64,000 bases of DNA from [Phialemoniopsis] sp. UDSM-2020. Lineage: Eukaryota > Ascomycota > Sordariomycetes > Thyridiales > Thyridiaceae. The translations under genes were made by a program, and so were the position numbers. Below, in pieces: positions 22,770-32,926 of this stretch (its first letter is position 1; every line of letters begins with the position of its first letter). A model generated the notes under the pieces. The model did no database searches. It was not told the DNA's origin and was given only the letters and a program-made list of their open reading frames with translations. The DNA lies in NCBI GenBank assembly GCA_018873225.1, contig JAEILZ010000007.1:3162001-3226000 (forward strand), given 5' to 3'.

Positions 22770-24488
22770 TCACACTTCGCCCCAGCTCCCCATCGGGCCA
22801 GACGAGACGATCATGGATCCCGTGCCGATCGACCCGCCAATGTCCCAATAGTGGTGCGACGAGTGCCTCGAGCCAGAGACACTGCTCCTCCTCGTCGACC
22901 GCCGCGTGCTCTGGCTCGCGCAGCTCGAGGCGTGCCGGATCGCCACGGGGCTCGGCGGCGCCACCCTGTACTGCCGCCTGTCCGCCTGCCGCGACCTGCC
23001 CACCAGGGGATGGTGCTGCCGCACGCGGGCCACCTTTGCCGCGATGTCTTGTGTGCTCGACGTAGCGAGGTGCGAGGTTCCCGAGCTGGACGACGACGGG
23101 CGCGAGAGGAATCGCGACCGGAGATACTTGAAGACTAGCTTGATGTCTAGCTCCTGTTCCCACTCGTGCTGCGTGAAATTACCAGGACCATGGGTCGAGC
23201 TGGCGTGTCCACCCATGGTCGATGCAGCCTCACTGCGACCCGGTATGTCCATGGCCTGGGTGGGCCTGCGAATGGTAGGATGGAACTGAGGTGACGCAGT
23301 CGTCGCGGCGCTCGCGCCCATATTCCTTGCGCCAGCGTCATCCGCCTCAATGGTAGTCTCTGGGATGACGGGCAGCCCAGCATAGGGCAAAGGCATTTGG
23401 TGCACCCGCATATATGTTGAGAAAGCGCCGGGGTGCGCAGACATCTGGTGTACAAGCACGCCCAGTTCCTGCGACGCCTTCTCAAGCATGCGTAATTGCC
23501 ACATAGAGTCAGGATGACTGCCGTCGTCGGCTCCTGACAGCACGGACGCCTTTGGCGTAGAAGAAAGGTCATCCTCGGCCGGCAGCTCCTCCCCAAAGAG
23601 AATGCCCAGCATGCGGTCGTCAATACCCATAAAGTCGCGGATGAACTTGCGGGTAATGCGGGACCAGAGGCCCTCTTCAGATCCCAAATCACGAGGAGTG
23701 TCTTGGTCATGCCACTCGGTGCCCTGCATGGCATCATCTGTAGGTGTCGGCGTCATGATAGCCTCGGTCACCGTGCTATTTGACCGTGACTCTCGTAATG
23801 AGCCGCCTGACGTCTGTTGCTTCCGACGTCTCGTCTCCTTCTGGATCTCGTCCAGGAGCAGCTTGCTCTGCTCTAACCTCCAAGCCTCGATCCTCTGGAT
23901 CCGTTCCATCTGCTGGATGCGATCCTGGTCCATCTCCAGGTCTGCCAGGTTGACGCCAGCATCTTGTCCTGACTTGCGCTGGGGATTGTACCGCTCAAAT
24001 GCGTACATATGCTCCTGCATATCTGTCGCGATGCCTGTAGTGTCCAGCCTGAAAGAACCCAGGCCATCGTGCCTTGGCAGCACCGTAGCTGAAGCATGGA
24101 CCTGGTGGTGTTGGGAATGTGGTACGGATCGGAAGTCTGGGAGATGGCTGTCAAGGCTGTCTAGTTCTGCATCCTCGTCGCCGGCATCCTCTTCCATCGG
24201 CTCCGCCGCCGGGTCGGCTGCGTGGGAGTGGACATCAGACCGGGGAAGAGTATTGAGGCTGCCAAGATCACTGATACGTGACCGACCGGCGGTCTGTTGT
24301 GAATCGTGGACGGAGCTAATGTATGATGTCGTCGTCGCCGTGTCTGTGGCGGGAGAGAAGAGGACCCAGGTCTGCGACTCCTCGAGTGGTGACGATACTT
24401 GGGGTATCGTCGCCGCTGTGGCAGGTTCATCGGTCGCGGCGCGCACGACCCTCTGGAGGGGTTGCCGTGTAGGTTGGTGGAAAGCCAT
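22770..24488 (-). CDS. Unrecognised 572-aa conserved-looking protein
   Basis: A single ORF from ATG at 24488 to a stop at 22770. Visible parts: a polar N-terminal half with an acidic patch; a charged helical segment (LADLEMDQDRIQQMERIQRIEAWRLEQ split over about 45 residues) likely to form a coiled coil; a compact hydrophobic/aromatic block (LWSRITRKFIRDFMGIDDRM, then LGILFGEELP) that looks like the conserved core; a Met/Pro-rich block; a short helix EWEQELDIKLVFKYLRSRF; and a Ser/Arg-rich tail. No catalytic motif or transmembrane helix. It is on the same strand as the 1066-aa gene. Function unknown. Confidence 0.75.
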   Translation of the reverse strand: MAFHQPTRQPLQRVVRAATDEPATAATIPQVSSPLEESQTWVLFSPATDTATTTSYISSVHDSQQTAGRSRISDLGSLNTLPRSDVHSHAADPAAEPMEEDAGDEDAELDSLDSHLPDFRSVPHSQHHQVHASATVLPRHDGLGSFRLDTTGIATDMQEHMYAFERYNPQRKSGQDAGVNLADLEMDQDRIQQMERIQRIEAWRLEQSKLLLDEIQKETRRRKQQTSGGSLRESRSNSTVTEAIMTPTPTDDAMQGTEWHDQDTPRDLGSEEGLWSRITRKFIRDFMGIDDRMLGILFGEELPAEDDLSSTPKASVLSGADDGSHPDSMWQLRMLEKASQELGVLVHQMSAHPGAFSTYMRVHQMPLPYAGLPVIPETTIEADDAGARNMGASAATTASPQFHPTIRRPTQAMDIPGRSEAASTMGGHASSTHGPGNFTQHEWEQELDIKLVFKYLRSRFLSRPSSSSSGTSHLATSSTQDIAAKVARVRQHHPLVGRSRQADRRQYRVAPPSPVAIRHASSCASQSTRRSTRRSSVSGSRHSSHHYWDIGGSIGTGSMIVSSGPMGSWGEV

Positions 24489-26400
24489 GATGACGTTGTT
24501 GCGTGATTGTGTGTGTGTATCAAGAGTCGATGATGGAGAAGGAGCCCCGGTCTATTAAAATGAAATATCCTGGCAGCGCTGGGCTGCAAGGAAGGTGTTT
24601 TCGCGGGCAGTCGGTTCGATGGTGCGGTGAAAGAGGGCGGAGGTTGGATGAGGAGGGTGGAGACCAGGTCAGCGCAGCATCGCGACTTGAGGCTCGATAA
24701 GAATAGAAAAGGTGTATCGGGTATTGGAGAGCGCCGAGAAGCCAGGTTAGGTGAAAAGGAACACCAGCACCCTGCAGCTTACGGTGTATGGTGCAGCGTC
24801 GCGCAATGCAGGTGGGATGTTCGCAATGAGGTGAAGAGGGATGGCCGGATGTATCGCTGCTAAATGACGGAATGACACGAAAGTCAAAGGGCAGGGCCGA
24901 AAGGGCGGAATGACCAGGACCGCGAAAGGGAGAAGCGGCAGCGCCTGTTATCGGGATGTTGGGCGTTTCCCATGAGGGGCTCAGGGCTCCATAGGGCGAT
25001 CCAGCTCACTAGACCTTCCCCCCTATCAGAGGCTAGTACAGGGGGGTCTGATGCGCTACCAGCTCCTCAACGACGAGATGATCAGTCGTGCTCGCGTGCT
25101 GGCACTTGACTCAGATTGGGCAGAACAAAGGGTCATTCGTCTCCACAGCAGTCCAGTTAGCCTGGCCTGCCAGAACAAGAACAAGAAGAGGGACCTTTGG
25201 CTGTCGCGTTATCTATCTTCGGTGAGAGGGGAAGGAGGCGAAGCCGGATTGCCAGACAGGAAGTCGGGCAATTCTTGGGGATTACGAAATGGTGATCAAC
25301 AAATCCCAGAGTGCAGCATCTTTCCTTTCAAGGTCAAAGTAAGCCTGTCTGATACGGAGCAATAGATACGTGGTCTCCAAACAAGGATAATTGATTCGAA
25401 CCGAACCATGGTGGCCCCCAAAAGCAAGCACCTCCCGCGCCCGCCGCCCAGTGATAAGATCATGCAGCTGAGTCAGGTTCCACTTTGATACGTGGATGAC
25501 TTCACCGCAAATAGCATACCCCTCAGCCCAGTTCTTGTCCAGCTCTGCTGCGAATGCATAGAAGAGGGCAAATGTATTCAGTTCGTGATAGCCTACCGAA
25601 ACACAAGTAAATCATGTCAGACAAGCCATTTGCATTCGCAGAGACGCGGATGCAGGGGCGCGACCAAAAGTGCAGAACATGCCATCTTAATGAGAACGAC
25701 ATAATAATTGTGTCACCCACGACAATGTTCCCACCCCCCAAAGAACTAACTTCTGGTTCAACAAATCTGTAGCAAGGTCCGCGTACGGCTTGGTCCGTAT
25801 TTTACAGTGTGCAAAAGCCGTGGTAAAAGGGGATCTAGGATGAAGAGAGCAAGCTGTTACTCATCAACAATCTCCGCCTCGCATCCGAGCATCGGAAGAG
25901 GCATTTGAAAGCTCAACACAATATCCATCAGCCCACGCTACAGACGCCCACACGCGAAGCTAGTTCCCGACGGAGGGGGACCTGATGCAAATGGCAGTTC
26001 TGGATTCTTAGGAGCTGATGACATCTGATAGGTATGTGTTCCAATAAGACTTGGACACAGAGGCCAAGACAGACACCGCCGAGCCTCCCAGACGTGTATG
26101 TGTGACCTAGGACACGGGGGCAACTAGCTGGTAGTCTCCAATTCAACGTCTCGAACGACTTTCGTGAAACAAGAGTGAACCGTGGCATACCTGCCATCCA
26201 TGCACTCAAGAACCAAGAGCACCCATACACTCAGACACAGAGATCAATCATATCAAAGCGAGAATAGGTTCAACGAGTGCGTGAAGTTGCTTGATTTTCT
26301 CTAAAGCAATAGTCTTCCAATGCAATACCATGTGTCAGACCCATAATGACCAAATTACGCCAACCTGGATTCCAGCCTCCACTCTCGTACTCGCACCACC
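24489..26400. other. Long intergenic region
   Basis: Contains the promoter of the 572-aa gene (near 24.5-25 kb, GA-rich) and the 3' flank of the uL16 gene. Short frames such as 25928-26230 lack features. No RNA gene recognised. Confidence 0.45.
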
Positions 26401-27342
26401 TTAGGCCTCGGTGAAGGCGTCGGGGAAGCGCTTCATGTTCTGCTCCAGGTTGCCCTTGTTGCTCAGGAACTGGACGTAGGCACCGTCGACCTTGACGCGG
26501 CCAGCGGCCTTCTTCTCCAGGTACTCCTCGCGGCGGAGGGGGGTGAAGCCCCAGTTCTTGGAGATAATGATCTTTTGGCGACCGGGGAACTTGTACTGCG
26601 AGCGGCGGAGGGCCTCGAGGGCGAAAGCGCGGTTGGAGTCACGGGTGCGGACGGACAGGATGATCTGGCCGATGTTGACACGGGCAACAGTGCCGTTGGG
26701 CTTACCCCAGGCACCACGCATACCAGTCTGCAGTCTATCGGCACCAGCGCAAGACAACATCTTGTTGATACGGACGACGTGGTAGGGGTGAGCGCGGACG
26801 CGGAGGTGGAAACCCTCCTTACCAGCGTTCTTGACCAGGTACCTAGAAAACCAAATTTGTCAGCATATCCAGTCCATGCTTTCTGTCCCGGTAAGAGAGA
26901 GTCCATCACATACTTGTTGGCGCAAATACGGGCGGCCTCAAGGGCCTCGGAACTCAGCTGCTCATACTCGTTGGAGACGAGGTGGATGCAGAGAGGGAAA
27001 TCGTCAACCTTCGCGCGCTTGCGGCCGAGATCGAAGATGCGAATCTTGGGGTCGGGCACACCACGGTTGAACCGGGATTTGGGATACGGCTAGAGAAAAA
27101 CGTCTTGTCAGTGAAATGTCCGAAATCTCTGGTGCTTTCTCCTTCTGGTCGTGATGCTGGCCAAATGTGCACACAGCAGCAGAGGTCCAAGGACGGTCGA
27201 AAGAGGCCATTTCCAACTTGGTGATCCTCCAGATCCCCCTCCGACCGACCCTGAGCCTCCTCCTCGACAGAATTCTTCGCAAAAATGTCGTACTGACCTT
27301 GTTCTTGCAGTATCGGTAGCAACGAGCCGGACGACGCGCCAT
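26401..27342 (-). CDS. RPL10: 60S ribosomal protein L10 (uL16)
   Basis: Exons 27342-27298, 27089-26914 and 26842-26401 give 220 residues, the normal eukaryotic length. The start [15 protein letters not shown] and the second exon [20 protein letters not shown] are diagnostic, as are [40 protein letters not shown] and the conserved core loop region. Intron 1 is long for this genome (208 nt, GTCAGT donor); intron 2 is 71 nt (GTATGT donor). uL16 sits near the peptidyl transferase centre, is loaded late in the cytoplasm and is needed for Nmd3 release. The gene is divergent from eL30 with 405 bp between the starts. Confidence 0.97.
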
Positions 27343-27747
27343 TTTGACTGATTTGCCGTAGGATTGTCGTTGGGAAAAGTTGTTGGTTGTTTGGGTGGAG
27401 GATGAGGTCAACCGTACAAATCCGTCGAGCCTAGGGAAAATGGGCACTTTTTCTGAATTGTTTGCCAGTTCTGATTTCAAAGCAAATCGGCAGGTCGGCA
27501 GGTGGCGTCGGCTGCCTGTTCATCCGCTGCAGTCGCCTAAAAGCGGGGCAGTTAGGGTTTATGCGCAAAAAGACCCCACGGCGCTCGGACTAACCGCTCT
27601 GCCGACGAAATTTTGGGCGGGGCTGATTCCGCCGACCGATTCAAAATATTTGGCTGTAGGGTCAAATTCTCGTCCGTCTCAACTCCATCCTCCGACCATC
27701 ACGACAATTTCGACCACCGTCAACAACAACCAAAACAAACCGTCACA
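27343..27747. promoter_or_regulatory. Shared divergent promoter of two ribosomal protein genes
   Basis: uL16 (minus) and eL30 (plus) start 405 bp apart, so one region probably drives both. It holds a TTAGGGTTT element (27552-27560), small direct repeats of CGGCAGGT near 27489-27500 and a pyrimidine-rich leader before the eL30 ATG. Confidence 0.7.
27552..27560 (+). promoter_or_regulatory. TTAGGGTTT telobox-like element (Tbf1-type site)
   Basis: A single match to the telomere-repeat-like element bound by Tbf1 (Myb/SANT), which controls ribosomal protein genes in several ascomycetes. Its place between two divergent ribosomal protein genes supports the call; binding is inferred. Confidence 0.5.
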
Positions 27748-28246
27748 ATGGCCCCCAAGAAGTCCAAGCGCGATGCTTCCAGCATCAACAGCCGTCTGGC
27801 TCTCGTCATCAAGTCCGGCAAGGTCACCATGGGCTACAAGAGCACCCTCAAGTCGCTCCGCACCGGCAAGGCCAAGCTGGTCCTGATCGCTGCCAACACT
27901 CCTCCTCTCCGCAAGAGTGAGCTCGAGTACTACAGCATGCTTGCCAAGACCCCGGTTCACCACTTCGGTGGTCAAAACGTACGTGAACGGCTACAATCTC
28001 CTTGAAACTGATTCTTCTCTTTCCTTTTCAGCTGTATTTGGCCCGAAGACTCCGTAGACCGAGTCTTGGGGCCGCCCAGCGAAGAAGTCGTTTCCTTGAC
28101 TTTGGAGGGTACCTGTTCTTGAAGCTTACTTTTTTGCCCCTCTACAGACTGAGCTCGGTACCGCCTGCGGTAAGCTCTTCCGCTGCTCCACCATGGCCAT
28201 CCTCGATGCCGGTGACTCGGACATCCTGAGCGACCAGCACGCTTAA
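27748..28246 (+). CDS. RPL30: 60S ribosomal protein L30 (eL30)
   Basis: Exons 27748-27978 and 28148-28246 give 109 residues, the usual size. The start is the ATG in CACAATGGCC; the longer upstream frame is 5' UTR. Conserved motifs: [39 protein letters not shown], then [18 protein letters not shown] after the intron, ending with DAGDSDIL. eL30 is an L7Ae-related protein that binds kink-turn RNA. The 169-nt intron (GTACGT donor, CTACAG acceptor) contains a strong hairpin, see separate entry. In budding yeast eL30 represses splicing of its own transcript; whether that holds here is unknown. Confidence 0.96.
28040..28073 (+). repeat. Hairpin in the eL30 intron
   Basis: Inverted repeat with 13-nt arms (28040-28052 and 28061-28073), one mismatch and an 8-nt loop. 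The arm core AAGACTC pairs perfectly with GAGTCTT, flanked by GGCCC/GGGCC. It lies in the middle of the intron, about 60 nt from the donor. Confidence 0.8.
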
Positions 28247-30123
28247 ATGGCGTGTGCGTGAAAAAAAGAACGGATGGCATGGGACGGCGTTCAGGTTTGC
28301 GAAGCTGCGTTCAAGCACCAAGGGTTACGGATTGTTTTGTTATGACGGTATATCAAAGCCTCGAGCGGACTCCTCGACGGCCCTTCCACCTTGTTTCAGG
28401 TCTTTTCCTCTAGGTCAGATAGACTACAAAAGATCTGTTCCTGCCAGCCTCGGCGAACACTGATGTTCAGACCATTCAACCATTTGCGTCCATGTGTTGC
28501 TAGCTGTGATATGTGTGAGGAATCATTTGGATACATGCCCTGGCCAGATCTTGGCTATACTGAGCAAGTAGAGCTGTTGCATCGAGAACTCAAAGTAAGG
28601 GAGTCTCTCTCCTAGGGTTCATAAAGCCATTCCTCCACAAAGTTCTGAGATGGTCCAGGCGGGGAGAGATGCCTCAGGCCCTTGTACTGATATTGAATGA
28701 CCGTGGCTGGAGGCTTCATGTTGCAATTGTAAAACCACGAAGAGCAACCAATAAATACACTGGAGCATAAGGACCTCCTCTATAAGTGCAAAATCGTTGT
28801 GAGGTGAATGTAAAGTGCGCAAGAGCATGATTTGGCTTACACATCAAGGTTCTGGTTGGGATTGCGAGTGATGCATTAAGCGCGAGATTGCAATAATCCC
28901 GGGAATTGCCTTTCTCGACATACAGTCCGGGACCATTCCCTTTTCACCAGCTGACCGGAGCATCGAACTGTCAAGAAAGAGTGGACCAAATCTTGGTGAC
29001 GCCAAAGCCAGGCAGGAAGATGTATAAATTCCCGTCTTTTCTACGTAAGATGATATCCGCATACAAATACAGAGTGATGTGGGCTGCCGTTTGCGTCTAT
29101 GTAGCATAGACATCCAGGCAATGGTTGAGATCTCCCACAGTTTACCAGGCAAAGCTCAGCTTGACAGGTTGCATTGATGCGCGCAGGTGTTTCAGTCGAT
29201 CCGCGGCAGAGGCTGGTTCGCTACCGCGTCATCCAGATGCGACACGCATTAAAAGCTTGCAGATGCAGTGCTGCTGCGATATGAGGGACTTTCTATGGCC
29301 TTACACGTGCATGAATATTCACATGGAGCATCCCTTCGTTGGTGCTATTGCTTATCGATGATGCAGAACGCGGCCTGTGAAGAAGCCACCGAAGCTATTA
29401 TTCAGTGAAGAGGCCAACTGTTAGTAAAGGTTGCTGAAGGGTATCCTTGCGGTGGTATGATCAACTTTGAAGATCCTGATGCTCTTCCCGGAGCCCAAGT
29501 AAGACGTCCATACATCAATCACTTTCTTCTTCCTTCGACAAAACCTACTACTTTCTTTGTTTTCTGAACCTCCCTGCCTGTATCCAGCATCCAGAAGTCA
29601 TTAACCGAAACAAGGGATTCGAAATAAGCACGATACAAGTACAACGAGTACCCTTGTTCCCTTTTCGGAGGCGCGGCGAAGATCCACCAACAAGCCCAGG
29701 CCCCAAACCCAGGCCAATCTCCTTTTCGGCTTCAGCACTTACGATGCGCTAGAAGCCCATCCTAGACAAAGTGCCATCTCCATATTTACTCCCCGAAATA
29801 ACATCCAAGCATTCCATTCCTCAAACCCTTGTGTACACCATTTGCCCTTTTGTTTCCTCCTTTGCGACCTCCAACATACGCTTTCTGTTTTGAGGAATGC
29901 TACAAGCGCACCATCCCAACACCTAATCATCTCCATCGCCAGGACGTCATCATCAGCATCATAGTCGTCCAGCTCTTTGTCTGTCGGTCTGCCTGGATTT
30001 TGTCTAGGTTGTCGTCTCCATCCTCTCTACGGAGCTGCTGCCAAGCTTGTTCCCCAGAGTCGACCCGCGACCGCATTCTTCAACACTACACACATCATTA
30101 GACCCGACCCAACAACAACAAGC
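28247..30123. other. Long intergenic region
   Basis: Holds the 3' flank of eL30 and, from about 29.5 kb, a C/T-rich stretch that looks like promoter and 5' leader of the coiled-coil gene. Short frames (for example 28844-29152 on the minus strand) have no support. Confidence 0.45.
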
Positions 30124-32177
30124 ATGTCTGCCGCAGCGAGAAAGCCGCCCGCGGCCGGCAAGGACGCTCCCACAGGCTCGTCGCCCTCGCGCACCTCGTC
30201 GCCCAGGGCCTCGACGACAACGACTGCCACTGGCACGGGCACGGGCACAGCCACTGGCCACGTACGCACCCGCTCTCTCCGCACCAACAACCCCGTCTCC
30301 GGACGCCAGCGCCGAGAATCTCCCCTCAAGCCTGGCGGCAGCGACACAGCCGGCGCCACCTCGGCAGCAGCGCCAGCAGCAGCGCCGGCCGCCGCCGAGG
30401 ACGAGGCCGCGCGCGCCGAGACGGTGGCCCTGCTCGACGACCTCAAGGAGCGCCTGTCGCGCGCCGAGAGCGCCCAGGAGCAGTACCAGAAGCAGGCCGA
30501 GGTGCTTCAAGCCAAACTCGACGAGGCGCAGCACGAGCAGGCCCGTCTCGAGGAGAAGGCTCACGAGCACGAGGAGCAGATTGAGGCCTTGCAGAACGAG
30601 AAGCGCGAGGCCGCCCGCCAGATGCGCGAGATGGAGACCATCTACGAAGCCGAGCGCAGCTCCATGACGAAAGACAAAGAAGAGATGGCCAACCGCGAGG
30701 AGGAGATGCAGACCGTCATCCAGCGGCTCAAGGACAGCCTGGCGCTGAGGACAGCCAACGGCGACGAAGAGGCGAGGCCGTCGAGGCATTGTAAGCTCTC
30801 TGTCACTTGAATACGAGCACAGCACAGATCAAACTAACACCCTCCTTCTCCTATACAGCAAATAACAACTCGCCCAGCGTCGACAGCGGCAGCTTCGCTC
30901 CCCCGTCATCCATCCACCGAAGCGACTCGCGCAACAACTCCAAGCTGCTACTCCAAAAGGACAAGCTCATCGAGTCGCTGCGCCTCGAGCTTGCCGAGGC
31001 CCAGATCAAGCTCGTCGAGTCCGAGAACCAGGGCGGTGGGCGCCTGCGCGAGGTCGAGCGCCTGCTCATGGAGGCCCGCATGGCCAACGCACGCCTCATG
31101 GAGGACAACGAGAGCTACCAGCTGCTGCTGCAGGAGAAGACCCTCAAGGGCGACTTTGGCGCCAACGACTTTGCCTACCTCGGCGGCAGCCGCATCTCGG
31201 CCAACCAGGACGCACTCAACGCCCTTGAGGGCCGCGGCTCCAATCTCGCCGACGAGCTGTCCGAGGCCGCCGAGAACGAGTCGGAGAACTACCGCCGCCT
31301 CGAGGCCGAGCTCAAGACGGCCAAGGACCAGAACAAGGCCCTGACGCTCTACATCAACAAGATCATCGAGCGCCTGCTGCAGCACAAGGACTTTGAGCAC
31401 ATCCTCGACCAGTCGACCGACCCCAAGCCCGACACCAACAAGGAGCTGCCCCCGCCCCCAGCTTCAGGCCCTTCGCTCCTCCAGCGCGCCAAGTCGATCG
31501 CCTACAGCGCCACGGCCGCCAACAAGCCCAAGCCGCGTCCCATGTCCTTCATGCCCCAGCACCAGGACCCCTCGGCCGTGCACGAGAACCCGGAGACGGC
31601 GCCCAGCATCCCCATCGGCCTCGGCCGCTCCACCAGCGTTAGGCGCCCTGGCGGCGGCAGGCCCATGAGCGAGCAGTACACCTCTGGCGCAGGCGCCGCC
31701 TCGGTCGTGCACTCGATGTACCGCGGCCCGGGAGGTGACGGCCCCCTTTCCCCATCGCTGCGCGGCAGCCAGACCTTCTTCCTGCCGCCGCAGTCGGCCG
31801 CGTCGTCGTCGGCGGGCGCCCGCACCCCCTCGGGCACGGTGCCCATGTCGACGAGCGGCAACTTCCCCGGCATGCGCAGCGAGACGTCGAGCACGTCGGG
31901 CGACGACGTTGCTAACGGCAACGGTGCCGGCGACGCGCAGAGCAACGGGACGGGGTCGGCGACGCAGAGCCCGCCGCGCAAGGACCATGAGAAGACGGCG
32001 TTCACGGGAACGAAGCCCCGGCCCCTTAGGCTGGTGCAGGAGCAGCACCCCACCGGCGGCGCGGCGGCCGAGGGCAACAAGCGCGCGAGCTGGTTCGGCG
32101 GGTGGGCGTTTGGCAAGAAGGATGAGAGCGGCAGTGCGCCTGATCCTATTGCCGAGGGCGATCCTTCCAAACAGTGA
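30124..32177 (+). CDS. Coiled-coil protein with low-complexity ends
   Basis: Exons 30124-30790 and 30859-32177 (GTAAGC donor, TATACAG acceptor) give 661 residues. The first 110 residues are Ala/Ser/Thr-rich. A long coiled coil covers about 125-220 (ETVALLDDLKERLSRAESAQ onward) and resumes after the intron at about 250-410 (LLLQKDKLIESLRLELAEAQ, then LKTAKDQNKALTLYINKIIE, RLLQHKDFEHILD). The C-terminal 230 residues are Pro/Ser/Gly-rich and end with a short aromatic patch (RASWFGGWAFGKKDE). Orthologues in other fungi are often auto-annotated as 'M protein, serotype 2.1', which only reflects coiled-coil similarity. A cytoskeletal or trafficking scaffold is plausible; no specific role can be shown. 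Confidence 0.85.
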
Positions 32178-32926
32178 TGATGGAATGAGAGTAGTTCTGA
32201 AGGGGTTTCTTTTTGGATTATCTTTCTCCGTCACGCAGGAGCCAGCAGCGTGGAGAATCGCGTTATGCCCTCAGATCATCTTTTGTTGGAAGCTTTTGTA
32301 GACATCCCTTCCTCTTTATTCGTTGGCGCATGACGCTATCACTACTACTGGGAAACGAGTACATGAAGTATGAACACACAAGACATATGGGCTTGGGGCG
32401 GAAACTGGATACTGTTGCGAGCGCAGAGCTGATCCTCAATTATGATGCAGACGAGCGAATGGGTGTAAATATGTATGTGTATGAGAATGGCGATGTGCCA
32501 CGCGTGGAATGGATTACGGGAAATATGAGAACCCTTCTCTTGTTAATGATTTGATCGGGATGATTTTGAGGCTGCACATACTGCATCACGACAAGAAGAT
32601 GCGAGATCCAATTGACTTCCCTATTTAAGTATCAGTGGCGATTACTATCCTCATTACTGCCAGCAACCGAAATGCGCATAGTTGATATCTTGTATGATGT
32701 TCGTTCATTCAATCATCAGTCGTGAAACCGACCATGAAGTAAACAATGCCAACATGAGAAATAAGAGAAGGAAGGAAACTTCCATAGAGCAAGCCGTGAG
32801 AAAGAACCCCCAGGAGAGAAATGGAAGGAAATACATTTCATGCCATCATCTAGCATCTTCCTTTGCATTCATGAGCCCGAGACAACAAAAGAGACATCAT
32901 TACCAAATGGAAAAAGGTCATAATCA
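32178..32926. other. Convergent intergenic region
   Basis: 3' flanks of the coiled-coil gene (plus) and the DUF3824 gene (minus). AT-richer than the genes on both sides. Nothing else seen. Confidence 0.5.

Noticed and set aside
27090..27297. snoRNA in the long first intron of uL16
   Set aside because: No C box (TGATGA) with matching D box in the transcribed strand.
27552..27560. Telomere relic
   Set aside because: Only one TTAGGG copy, in a ribosomal protein promoter; a Tbf1-type element is the better explanation.
28844..29152. 102-codon minus-strand frame
   Set aside because: No conserved-looking segment and no context; treated as noncoding.
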